Both the position numbers and the translations under genes were made by a program. The notes below the pieces were generated by a model. The model had not been told where the DNA came from and searched no databases. It was given only the letters and a program-made list of their open reading frames with translations. From an uncultured Lachnospiraceae bacterium (GTDB lineage Bacteria > Bacillota > Clostridia > Lachnospirales > Lachnospiraceae), in the NCBI GenBank assembly GCA_947589155.1, contig CANQBH010000013.1:1-50724 (forward strand): 50,724 bases of DNA, read 5' to 3'. Of the stretch, positions 17,847-25,733 are shown piece after piece; position 1 is the stretch's first letter; each line of letters starts with the position of its first letter.

Positions 17847-18603
17847 CAGGAAGATACGAAGAAGAAGATACAAACCGCGCCGCACCGGCAAAAACGTCAG
17901 GCTCTTTCTGGCGGCCGGTCTTATCGGCGTGGCTTTGCTTTTCGGCATATACGGAATCCACAGCGCGGTGACGTCAGCAAAAAAAGAAGCGCAGGAACAG
18001 GCAACGCAGGCGCAACTGCAGGAGATGGCAAAGGATCCGGAGACCGCGGCGTTTGCGCAGGATTATCCCGGCGACGGAACGGAGACCGCGGAACTGACGG
18101 AAGAAGAAAAACAGGAGGACTTCCCGCTGTTTCTCCAATGGGATAAGCGATGGGGTTATCTTTCCTACGGAGAGGATTGTATCGGGCTTTCCGGCTGCGG
18201 GCCGACGGCGCTTTCCATGGCGTGCTTTGCCCTGACAAGGGATGCGTCGCTGACGCCGGACAAGGTCGCCGCCTATGCGATGGAGCAGGGCTATTATGTG
18301 GAAGGGAGCGGTACGACGTGGGAACTGATGCAGAACTTCCCGCAGACCTGCGGGCTTGACGTGTCGGAAGTCGGCGCTTCACAGGGAACCATGGAAGCCG
18401 CTCTGGATCGTGGCGCCGTCCTCGTCTGCGCCGTGGGGAAAGGATATTTTACATCACAGGGACATTTCATCGTGATCTATGGCTGCAACGAGGACGGCTT
18501 TTTTGTCAACGATCCCAACAGTACGGAACGAAGCCGTATGCAATGGAAGTTTGACGATATTCAATCCCAGCTGCTCAACATTTGGGCGCTGGAGCGTCCG
18601 TGA
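17836..18603 (+). CDS. Membrane-anchored C39-like cysteine peptidase
   Basis: The 255-residue protein has a very basic N-terminus (RKIRRRRYKPRR), one membrane segment at about 22-43, a charged helical linker and an extracytoplasmic domain starting LFLQWDKRWGYLSYGED. This is the opening of the C39-like peptidase family (Peptidase_C39_2 type). Candidate catalytic residues are Cys121 in LSGCGPTALSM and His210 in GHFIVIYG, followed by Asp in VNDPNS. Such anchored proteins are common in Clostridia; their substrates are mostly unknown. It starts inside the methyltransferase gene and its 3' end overlaps the convergent MATE gene by 29 bases. Confidence 0.87.
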   Translation: MNDNRKIRRRRYKPRRTGKNVRLFLAAGLIGVALLFGIYGIHSAVTSAKKEAQEQATQAQLQEMAKDPETAAFAQDYPGDGTETAELTEEEKQEDFPLFLQWDKRWGYLSYGEDCIGLSGCGPTALSMACFALTRDASLTPDKVAAYAMEQGYYVEGSGTTWELMQNFPQTCGLDVSEVGASQGTMEAALDRGAVLVCAVGKGYFTSQGHFIVIYGCNEDGFFVNDPNSTERSRMQWKFDDIQSQLLNIWALERP

Positions 18604-19945
18604 TCCCGTGATCCTTTCGGATCTTCTTTGCCCAACTGAAAGAAAGGAGCAGGCCGATCGCGAGGGAGAAGACCATGGTAACGGCGTGGGCAAAGGCGAT
18701 CCCGTTCGCGCCTGCGAGGCGGTCCATGATAAATAAGACCGGAATAAAGACGATGCCCTTATCCAGCATGGACGTAAAGATCGCATAAGCGGCTTTGCCG
18801 GTGGCCTGCAGGAAGGTCTGGCACAACTGGTAGATCCCGTAGACCGGACTGATCACGATCGCGGCGAAGACGAAGATCTGGCCGTAGGCGATGACTTCCG
18901 CGTTGTCGATAAAAAGCGCGACCATCCTGTCTTTGGTAAGATAGCAGAGAACGGTCATCACGGTGCCGAGAAGAAACGTAAATACGCTCATGTTGACGAT
19001 GATCTTCCGCAGACGGGGCAGATCCGCGCGTCCGTAGTTGTAGGAGATGGCGGGCTGCATTCCCATGCAGAAGCCCATGAGCAGCATGGTGATGAGCATA
19101 CCGACTTTACCGGCTACGCCCTGCGCCGCCAGCGCCACGGAGCCGTGGGCGATCATGAGGCGGTTCTGAATCGTGCCGGAGATACTGCCAAGCAGGGTGG
19201 AGCAGGTCATCGGAAGGCCGAGGGTGAGGATGGAAGACGCGATCTTCCACTGCGGCCGGAAATCGCCCTTCGCGGGAACGAGGTGCGGTTTTTGGCGGAG
19301 AATGACGGTAAGGATCATCACGAAACTGACGATGTTGGAGATGACCGTTGCCAGCGCCGCGCCCGCGACGTCCAAATGCAGCGCGAGGATCAGAACGGCG
19401 TCTAAGACGATGTTTAGAATAGAGCCGGTCATATTGGCGATCATGCCGGAGATCGCGTCGCCGTCCGAACGCATGATACCGCCGTAACTCTGGGTCAGAA
19501 GAACAAACGGCGCGGCAAAGGCAAAGATCTTTAGATAAGTAACGGTCAGATCGAGGGTGTTTTCCTCAGCGCCCAGAAGCAGAGCGATCGGTTCGGTAAA
19601 GAAGAAGACGATGGCAAAGCCGAGCAATCCGACGACGAGTCCGCCCGCAAGACAAAAGGCGGACGCTTTTTTTGTCACGCCGGTGTCGCCGCGCCCGAGC
19701 GCGATGGAGATATAGGTCGCGCCGCCGTTCCCAAAGAGCGTGCCGAAGGCGGAAAGGACGGTAAAGACCGGCATACTTAAAGAGATGGCGGAGATCTTGT
19801 TTGGATCGCCGGTCTGCCCGATGAAATAGGTGTCCGCCATGTTATAGATGACCATGACGATCATCAGGATCACGGCCGGAAGCGAGAGGCGCAGCAGCAG
19901 TTCGCCAAAAGAACCCTGCGCGAGCATTTTCTGATTCTTATCCAT
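18575..19945 (-). CDS. MATE-family multidrug exporter
   Basis: This 456-residue membrane protein has about 12 hydrophobic segments in two related halves, beginning LLLRLSLPAVILMIVMVIYN then ADTYFIGQ, the classic MATE opening. The start at 19945 has AAGGAG eight bases upstream; an ATG 66 codons earlier runs across the promoter and the neighbouring TetR gene and is rejected. It should export drugs or metabolites with Na+ or H+. It is divergent from a TetR gene whose product is the obvious candidate repressor. Confidence 0.92.
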   Translation of the reverse strand: MDKNQKMLAQGSFGELLLRLSLPAVILMIVMVIYNMADTYFIGQTGDPNKISAISLSMPVFTVLSAFGTLFGNGGATYISIALGRGDTGVTKKASAFCLAGGLVVGLLGFAIVFFFTEPIALLLGAEENTLDLTVTYLKIFAFAAPFVLLTQSYGGIMRSDGDAISGMIANMTGSILNIVLDAVLILALHLDVAGAALATVISNIVSFVMILTVILRQKPHLVPAKGDFRPQWKIASSILTLGLPMTCSTLLGSISGTIQNRLMIAHGSVALAAQGVAGKVGMLITMLLMGFCMGMQPAISYNYGRADLPRLRKIIVNMSVFTFLLGTVMTVLCYLTKDRMVALFIDNAEVIAYGQIFVFAAIVISPVYGIYQLCQTFLQATGKAAYAIFTSMLDKGIVFIPVLFIMDRLAGANGIAFAHAVTMVFSLAIGLLLSFSWAKKIRKDHGITDAPAPKC

Positions 19946-19987
19946 AACTTTTTCTCCTTGCACTTTGTGTAGTTTTAATATATGCTC

Positions 19988-20016
19988 AGTATAGACCTTG
20001 AAAACAGTGGGGTCAA
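19988..20016 (-). promoter_or_regulatory. Promoter of the MATE gene
   Basis: On the minus strand TTGACC (20011-20016) and TATACT (19988-19993) are 17 bp apart, close to consensus. On the plus strand TTGAAA (19998-20003) with CAATGT (20021-20026) could form an overlapping, weaker divergent promoter for the TetR gene. Binding here would control both genes at once. Confidence 0.65.
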
Positions 20017-20045
20017 CCGACAATGTTACAAGGAGTGTAGACGTA

Positions 20046-20588
20046 ATGAACAAAGAAAATAACGCGCTCTGGCAGGAGACGGAGCAGAAGATCAAACAGG
20101 CATACGGCCATCTGGTGAAGACCAAACTGCCGGAAAAGGTCACGGTCAGCGATATCTGCCGCGAGGCCGGTATCCACAGGACGACGTTTTACGGCCATTA
20201 CTGCGATACGGCGGCGCTGAGAGAGCAGTTGGAGCGCGATCAGGTCGTCCGTCTGCTGCAGGAGTTTCGGCTGGACGATGCGTGGAACTTGGAACGCGGT
20301 ATGCTGGCGATCGCGGTCTTCTGTAAAAAGCACGCGCAGATCCTGCGGAAGCATCTGCTCAGTGAAGGGCGGCAGGTCTCGTCCGGCCTTTTTCCCGAGG
20401 AAGTAAGAGAAGATATGGAAAAGAAATACGACGACTGGCCGGCGGCCCATGGGATGCGGACATACGCGAGGGTCTTTTACTGGGCGGGAACGCTCGCCGT
20501 TCTAGCGGAATGGATCCGGCGGGACTGCCCGGAAAGCGAGCGGGAGATCGCGGACGATCTCTGCCGTCTCCTTCGCCATACAGAATAA
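20046..20588 (+). CDS. TetR-family transcriptional regulator
   Basis: The 180-residue protein has a TetR helix-turn-helix at about 12-55: KVTVSDICREAGIHRTTFYGHYCD. The C-terminal ligand domain is hydrophobic, with the pattern LFPEEVREDMEKKY and VFYWAGTLAVLAEWIRRDCP typical of the TetR C-terminal-2 group. The start at 20046 has AAGGAG ten bases upstream. It is divergent from the MATE exporter across a 100-bp region with overlapping promoters, the usual layout for a drug-responsive local repressor. Confidence 0.9.
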   Translation: MNKENNALWQETEQKIKQAYGHLVKTKLPEKVTVSDICREAGIHRTTFYGHYCDTAALREQLERDQVVRLLQEFRLDDAWNLERGMLAIAVFCKKHAQILRKHLLSEGRQVSSGLFPEEVREDMEKKYDDWPAAHGMRTYARVFYWAGTLAVLAEWIRRDCPESEREIADDLCRLLRHTE

Positions 20589-20627
20589 ACATAAAAATAA
20601 CATATGAATAAAAACAATAAGGATACT

Positions 20628-20681
20628 GTGCTAAAATCAACGTATATCGTTCTACTCAAATTTAGCATGAAATCCTATACT
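20628..20681 (+). promoter_or_regulatory. Tandem AraC-type operator and promoter before the GH2 gene
   Basis: Half-sites TGCTAAA (20629-20635) and TTCTACT (20650-20656) are 21 bp apart. The -10 box TATACT (20676-20681) lies exactly 40 bp after the first half-site. The same first half-site and the same 40-bp distance occur before the symporter gene (23670-23723). An additional inverted copy, TTTAGCA, lies at 20661-20667. No -35 hexamer is present, which fits activation by the AraC-type product of 22906-23664. Confidence 0.68.
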
Positions 20682-20703
20682 TTTCTCAAAAAGGAGGGAA
20701 CGT

Positions 20704-22905
20704 ATGAGAAAAGTAACATTATTTAATAACGATTGGACGTTTACCAAGCCGGGCCAGCCGGCGGAAAATGTCACCCTGCCCCACACATGGAACGCATCGG
20801 ACGGGCAGGGCAGCGCGGATTATTACCGCGGATGCTGCGTCTATGAAAAGCGTTTCGCGCGTCCGCAGACGGAAGCGGGCGAGCGGGTGTATCTGGAGTT
20901 CCGCGGCGTCAATTCTTCCGCCGTCGTCCGTCTGAACGGAAAAGAAGCGGCGCGCCATGACGGGGGATATTCGACGTTCCGCGCGGATATCACGGATCTT
21001 CTGGAACAGGACAATTGCCTGACGGTAGAAGCGGACAACGCGCCAAACGATCGGGTCTATCCGCAGAAAGCGGATTTTACGTTTTACGGCGGCATTTATC
21101 GAGACGTGTATCTTTTGACAGTAAGCGAAGCGCATTTCGATCTGGATCATTACGGCGGGAAAGGATTTACCGTTACGCCGAAACTGCACGGGACTTCCGC
21201 CGAGATCCGCTTTGACGCCTATTATACCGGAAAAGCGGACGAGATCACCGTATCAGTGGACGGCGTGGGAAGCACTTTGCTGCATCCGGAAGACGGGCAC
21301 GCGTCAGGTGCGCTGACGATCGAAAACGTACACCGCTGGGACGGCCTCAAGGATCCGTATCTTTACACGGCAAAGGCCAGTCTGTGGATCGGCGGCACGG
21401 TCGTGGATGAAGTCGGCGACCGCTTCGGCTGCCGCGAGTATTATGTGGATCCGGAGAAGGGCTTCTTTTTGAACGGAAGGAGTTATCCTCTGCACGGCGT
21501 TTCCCGCCATCAGGACCGCCTCGGCGTCGGAAACGCGCTCACAAAGAAGATGCACGAAGAAGACATGGAACTGATCCTTTCCGTGGGAGCCAACGCCATC
21601 CGTCTGGCGCATTATCAGCACGATCAGTATTTCTATGATCTGTGCGATGAAAAAGGCGTGATCGCATGGGCAGAGATCCCTTACATCACGGTTCATATGG
21701 ACGGGGGACGGGAAAATACGATTCAGCAGATGAAGGAACTGATCGTGCAGAATTACAACCACGCCTCTATTTTCTGCTGGGCGCTTTCCAACGAGATCTC
21801 GCTGCAGGGCGTGACGGAGGATCTGCTGGAAAACCACAGGATCTTAAACGACCTTGTGCACAAGATGGATCCGCAGAGGCTCTCCGCGATGGCAAATCTC
21901 TTTCTGCTGGAAACGGACAGCCCGCTGGTGATGCTGCCGGATATCCGCGGCTACAACCTGTATTACGGATGGTACGTCGGCGAGATGGAAGACAATGACG
22001 ATTGGTTCGACGAATTCCACAAGGCGCATCCGGATATCGCCATAGGCCTGACCGAGTACGGCGCGGATTCCGTGGTGAGGCTGCAATCGCCGAAACCGCA
22101 GAAGGGCGATTACACCGAGAGTTATCAGGCGTTGTATCACGAGCATATGCTGGAGATGTTCTCGACGCGTCCGTATATCTGGGGCACCTATGTATGGAAT
22201 ATGTTTGAATTTGCCGCGGCGGGACGCGACGAAGCCGGAGACCCGGGCAAGAACCACAAGGGCCTGATCACGTTTGACCGGAAGACGAAGAAAGACGCCT
22301 TCTATATTTATAAAGCATGGTGGTCCGACGAGCCGTTCGTCCATCTCTGCGGAAGACGTTATCATGACAGGATCGAAGAAACGACCGAGATACGGGTCTA
22401 TTCCAATCAGCCGAAGGTGGCGCTGTATGTGGACGGCGTCCTGCAGGAAGAACAGGAAGGCGCGCATGTGTTCGTCTTCCATGTGCCGATCGTTGGCGTG
22501 CATAAGATACGGGCGGTCAGCGGCAGCCTTTCGGACGAGATGGAGATCGAAAAGACCGACGAGGTCAATCCGTCCTACTTCATGTCAACGGACAAGGTGA
22601 AGAACTGGTTCGAGGAAGAAGAAGGGCAGGAAGAAGACGACGGCTTCCTTTCCTTAAACTCCACGATGGCAGAGGTCAGAGCCGTGCCGGAAGGAGCGGC
22701 GCTTTTGGATAGGATGATGAGCATGATGGCGTCCAAGGCTGCGGGCGGCATGGGAGAAGGCGTTGAGATACCGGAAGCCATGCAGAAGATCATTGCGCGC
22801 CAGCCGTTGAAGAAACTGATCGCCCAGAGCGGCATGGAGGCGGACAGCGAACCGGTCAAGGCGCTGGAAGCGGCATTGAAAAAGATCAGGAAAGCGGGAA
22901 AGTAG
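20704..22905 (+). CDS. Glycoside hydrolase family 2 (beta-galactosidase-like) with C-terminal helical module
   Basis: The 733-residue enzyme comprises a jelly-roll domain (about 1-140), immunoglobulin-like domain, TIM barrel (about 255-540) and a beta domain. The acid/base is Glu364 in ALSNEIS and the nucleophile Glu451 in GLTEYGAD; LHGVSRHQDR and AIRLAHYQHD are typical of GH2 beta-galactosidases. The last 85 residues form a separate, acidic-linked helical module (from STMAEVRAVPEGAALLDRMM) that resembles the N-terminus of the GH43 at 40728. No signal peptide. AAGGAGGG precedes the start. The AraC regulator gene begins at the very next base after its stop codon. Confidence 0.93.
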   Translation: MRKVTLFNNDWTFTKPGQPAENVTLPHTWNASDGQGSADYYRGCCVYEKRFARPQTEAGERVYLEFRGVNSSAVVRLNGKEAARHDGGYSTFRADITDLLEQDNCLTVEADNAPNDRVYPQKADFTFYGGIYRDVYLLTVSEAHFDLDHYGGKGFTVTPKLHGTSAEIRFDAYYTGKADEITVSVDGVGSTLLHPEDGHASGALTIENVHRWDGLKDPYLYTAKASLWIGGTVVDEVGDRFGCREYYVDPEKGFFLNGRSYPLHGVSRHQDRLGVGNALTKKMHEEDMELILSVGANAIRLAHYQHDQYFYDLCDEKGVIAWAEIPYITVHMDGGRENTIQQMKELIVQNYNHASIFCWALSNEISLQGVTEDLLENHRILNDLVHKMDPQRLSAMANLFLLETDSPLVMLPDIRGYNLYYGWYVGEMEDNDDWFDEFHKAHPDIAIGLTEYGADSVVRLQSPKPQKGDYTESYQALYHEHMLEMFSTRPYIWGTYVWNMFEFAAAGRDEAGDPGKNHKGLITFDRKTKKDAFYIYKAWWSDEPFVHLCGRRYHDRIEETTEIRVYSNQPKVALYVDGVLQEEQEGAHVFVFHVPIVGVHKIRAVSGSLSDEMEIEKTDEVNPSYFMSTDKVKNWFEEEEGQEEDDGFLSLNSTMAEVRAVPEGAALLDRMMSMMASKAAGGMGEGVEIPEAMQKIIARQPLKKLIAQSGMEADSEPVKALEAALKKIRKAGK

Positions 22906-23664
22906 ATGACAGGGGAAGAAAAACGCACGGGAAGCGCGGAAGTGGATCTGCGTTCGGAATTTAACTTAGAGGAACAGGAAGCCATTTCCATGGAAAGGAT
23001 CGAGGAAAAATACGCGGTCGAGGACGAGATGCTGCGCGCCGTTACGGCGGGAAATGCGGAAGCGGCGATGAAAGCGCTGGAACGTTTGACTGAATTTCCG
23101 AACAGACGTTATGCGAATATGAATATGCAGGGAAACATCATGGTGATGCTGACGCTGAACACGCTGTTCCGGAAGGCCGTGCAGAGCGCCTCCGTGCATC
23201 CGGCGCATATCGACCATGTATCGGTAAAGTTCGCAGACAAGATCCAGAGCGCGAAGCGGCTGGACGATCTGGCAACGCTGCCGATGGAGATGGTGCGCAA
23301 ATACTGCCTTCTCGTGCGTTCCTATTCCCTGAAGGGCTATTCCGCTCTGGCGCAGCGCGCGCTGAACTATATCGACTTCAACTTGACCGAAGATCTCTCG
23401 CTGACGTATCTCGCGGAGAAACTGAACGTCAACAAAAAATATCTGTCTTCGCATTTCAAAAAAGAAGTGGGCGAGACCATTACGGATTATATCAACAAAA
23501 AGCGGGTCATGGAATCGTTGAAGTATTTAAGCGTGTCGGACTTAAACATTTCCGATGTGGCGATTCGGGTCGGGATCTATGATCTGAACTATTTTTCAAG
23601 GCTGTTCAAGAAGATCATCAAGATGACGCCGAGCCAATATCGCCGAATGCTCCGAAATAGTTAG
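22906..23664 (+). CDS. AraC-family transcriptional regulator, cluster 2 (short form)
   Basis: The 252-residue protein has a helical middle domain (DEMLRAVTAGNAEAAMKALERL) and a C-terminal AraC domain: LTYLAEKLNVNKKYLSSHFKKE and ISDVAIRVGIYDLNYFSRLFKK. It matches the last 230 residues of the regulators at 3987 and 35104 in architecture but lacks their 170-residue sensory N-terminus. The ATG follows the GH2 stop codon with no gap (TAGATG), so translation is probably coupled and the regulator is co-induced with the GH2. The tandem TGCTAAA-type sites before the GH2 and before the symporter are its likely targets. Confidence 0.9.
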   Translation: MTGEEKRTGSAEVDLRSEFNLEEQEAISMERIEEKYAVEDEMLRAVTAGNAEAAMKALERLTEFPNRRYANMNMQGNIMVMLTLNTLFRKAVQSASVHPAHIDHVSVKFADKIQSAKRLDDLATLPMEMVRKYCLLVRSYSLKGYSALAQRALNYIDFNLTEDLSLTYLAEKLNVNKKYLSSHFKKEVGETITDYINKKRVMESLKYLSVSDLNISDVAIRVGIYDLNYFSRLFKKIIKMTPSQYRRMLRNS

Positions 23665-23669
23665 AAATC

Positions 23670-23723
23670 GTGCTAAACATGGAGAATGCTATGCTACTGC
23701 CTGCGGGAGAAAAAACATATAAT
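23670..23723 (+). promoter_or_regulatory. Tandem AraC-type operator and promoter before the cluster 2 symporter
   Basis: Half-sites TGCTAAA (23671-23677) and TGCTACT (23692-23698) are 21 bp apart, the same spacing as at 20629 and 20650. The -10 box TATAAT (23718-23723) is 40 bp after the first half-site, identical to the GH2 promoter. It begins six bases after the regulator's stop codon. Confidence 0.68.
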
Positions 23724-23790
23724 GAGGATAAGGAAAGGATTTTGTCCTAATGCGGTAAAGCGAAAAGGCAACATGAAAGGAGACAGAACA

Positions 23791-25284
23791 ATGGGAAACA
23801 ATGCAGCAGCAGCGGCGGGAACACGCCGCGCAAAGACATGGCAGATCGCTTTGGCGATGCTGACCGGCGCAGGTCAGATGTGTTTCTACATACTGATGAC
23901 GAGCGCAACCTATATCGGCAACGGTAACTTTGGCATTTTGGTAGCGGTAACGGGTATCATCATTACGGCGTCCCGTATTCTTGACGGCGTGACGGATCCG
24001 ATCATTGCGTTTATCATCGAGCGCTTCAGCAGCCGGTTCGGAAAGATCCGGATCTTCATGATGATCGGATGGGCCATCATGGCGCTGGCCAGCACGCTGA
24101 TGTGTAACGTCGGCGCGTCGCTGGGACTGACGGGCGCGGCAGGACTGGTTTATTTCATCGTCTGCTACATCCTCTACATCATCGGTTATACGTTTGTAGG
24201 CGTTGCTACATCCATTACCGGTAATGTCATGACGAACGATCCGAAGCAGCGGCCGACGATCTCCGTATGGTCCACGACTTATGCTTATCTGGCTCCGATG
24301 ATCATTTCCATGGTCTCCATGGCGGTCATCCTGCCGAAATTTGACAACATTCAGGGACCGGCGTACTTCTCCTCTTACAACATCTTCGTTGTCGTAGCGT
24401 CTCTGGCGTTCTATCTTCTTGCCTGCATCGGTATCACGCCGTATGACAAGCCGGAAAACTTTGAAGGCATCAAGGTCGGCAAGAGTGAAGAAGAAAAAGT
24501 GGGATTAAAGGATATGATCGCACTGATCCGCGACAATAAGGAACTGCAGAGATATATGATCGCAGCCTGCTCCGACAAACTGGCGCAGACGATCGGTTCC
24601 GCGTCCGTCGTATCTACGATGCTGTTCGGTATCATGATCGGTTCGATGGGACTGTCCACGATCCTGTCCGCGATCGCTATGCTGCCGTCCATCATCTTCG
24701 CGATCATCGGCGCAAAGATCGCCGGAAAGAAAGGTAACAGAAAGAGCATGATCGACTGGACGTGGGCCTGCATCTTCTTAAACATCGCCTACGCGGTATT
24801 CCTTCTGTTTGCTCCGCTGACGTCCATCGGCGGCATTTTGGGCGGCGGCCTTTCAGGCGGCGCGCTGGCGCTTGCGGTAGCGTTCATCCTGTTCAACTTT
24901 GCGAACAACGGATTTAAGATGGTCGTATCCGTAGCGACAAACTCACTGCGTATGGATATCGTAGACTACGAACTGGACCGTACCGGAAAATATCTGCCGG
25001 CCACGGTAAGCGCGACATACAGTTTTATCGATAAACTGATCTCTTCCCTCGGCGCGACCATCGCGACGGCGGCCGTAGCCGTGATCGGTTATACGACGAC
25101 AACGCCGCAGCAGGGAGATCCGCTGACATGGGGCGTCAAGATCGTTACGGTCATTCTTCTGATCGGCTGCCCGATCATCGGATGGGTCTGCACGCTGGCG
25201 GCTATGAAGAACAGCAAACTGACTTACGAGGCAATGGCCGACGTACAGGCAAGGATCGCCGACAAGAAAGCGCAGATGCAGTAA
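23791..25284 (+). CDS. GPH-family sugar symporter, cluster 2
   Basis: This 497-residue protein has about 12 membrane segments. The family signature loop reads TASRILDGVTDPIIAFIIER, followed by FGKIRIFMM. The C-terminal half has GILGGGLSGGALALAVAF-type hydrophobic runs. The start at 23791 has AAAGGAG eight bases upstream; an in-frame ATG 35 codons earlier precedes the likely transcription start and is rejected. It presumably imports the beta-glycoside processed by the neighbouring GH2 and GH1. It has its own operator copy and a terminator directly downstream. Confidence 0.92.
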   Translation: MGNNAAAAAGTRRAKTWQIALAMLTGAGQMCFYILMTSATYIGNGNFGILVAVTGIIITASRILDGVTDPIIAFIIERFSSRFGKIRIFMMIGWAIMALASTLMCNVGASLGLTGAAGLVYFIVCYILYIIGYTFVGVATSITGNVMTNDPKQRPTISVWSTTYAYLAPMIISMVSMAVILPKFDNIQGPAYFSSYNIFVVVASLAFYLLACIGITPYDKPENFEGIKVGKSEEEKVGLKDMIALIRDNKELQRYMIAACSDKLAQTIGSASVVSTMLFGIMIGSMGLSTILSAIAMLPSIIFAIIGAKIAGKKGNRKSMIDWTWACIFLNIAYAVFLLFAPLTSIGGILGGGLSGGALALAVAFILFNFANNGFKMVVSVATNSLRMDIVDYELDRTGKYLPATVSATYSFIDKLISSLGATIATAAVAVIGYTTTTPQQGDPLTWGVKIVTVILLIGCPIIGWVCTLAAMKNSKLTYEAMADVQARIADKKAQMQ

Positions 25285-25299
25285 TCGGTCATACAAAGA

Positions 25300-25340
25300 G
25301 AAAAGCCCTCCATGAGCCTGCGGGCCACAGGGGGCTTTTC
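25300..25340 (+). terminator. Rho-independent terminator after the symporter
   Basis: GAAAAGCCCTC (25300-25310) pairs with GGGGGCTTTTC (25330-25340) with one wobble pair, giving an 11-bp stem followed by a pyrimidine-rich tail. Confidence 0.75.
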
Positions 25341-25363
25341 CTTTATCATCTCAGGAGGGAAGA

Positions 25364-25716
25364 ATGAAGCATACAGCATTTGACAGAGAATGGGAACGGC
25401 TCGACGGAGAACCTTCCAATTATCCGGGCGCGCTGCAAAGCGCAAAAAAAGTGACGCTGCCGAATGATTTTATGATCGAAAGCGATGTGGCCCCTGACGC
25501 GCCGGGCGGCTCTGAGACCGGATATTATCGGGGCGCTGTCTGCACCTATATCAGGGAATTTGAAGCGCCGCAGGAATGGAAGGAGCAGACCGTCTGCCTG
25601 TCGTTTGACGGCGTTTACGGCGAAACGCAGGTAAAACTCAACGGTATGCTGGAAGCGCGAAACTCTGCGTGAAGGCGGATGGCATGGAAGCGGAACACGC
25701 CTTTAAGATTTTCTGA
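25364..25716 (+). pseudogene. Internally deleted GH2 remnant
   Basis: The reading frame 25364-25672 (102 codons, with AGGAGGG before the ATG) encodes only the start of a GH2 jelly-roll domain: YYRGAVCTYIREFE and LSFDGVYGETQVKLNG match YYRGCCVYEKRFA and LEFRGVNSSAVVRLNG of the GH2 at 20704. It then meets a stop. In the next frame, 25660-25713 encodes KLCVKADGMEAEHAFKIF before a stop at 25714-25716. This resembles the C-terminus of the GH2 at 7970 (MCIRATDGVGAAELHL). The simplest reading is a full GH2 gene that lost about 1.8-2 kb from its middle with a frame change at the joint. It lacks the barrel and all catalytic residues. Confidence 0.75.
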
Positions 25717-25733
25717 GAAAGGAGAAAGATAGA

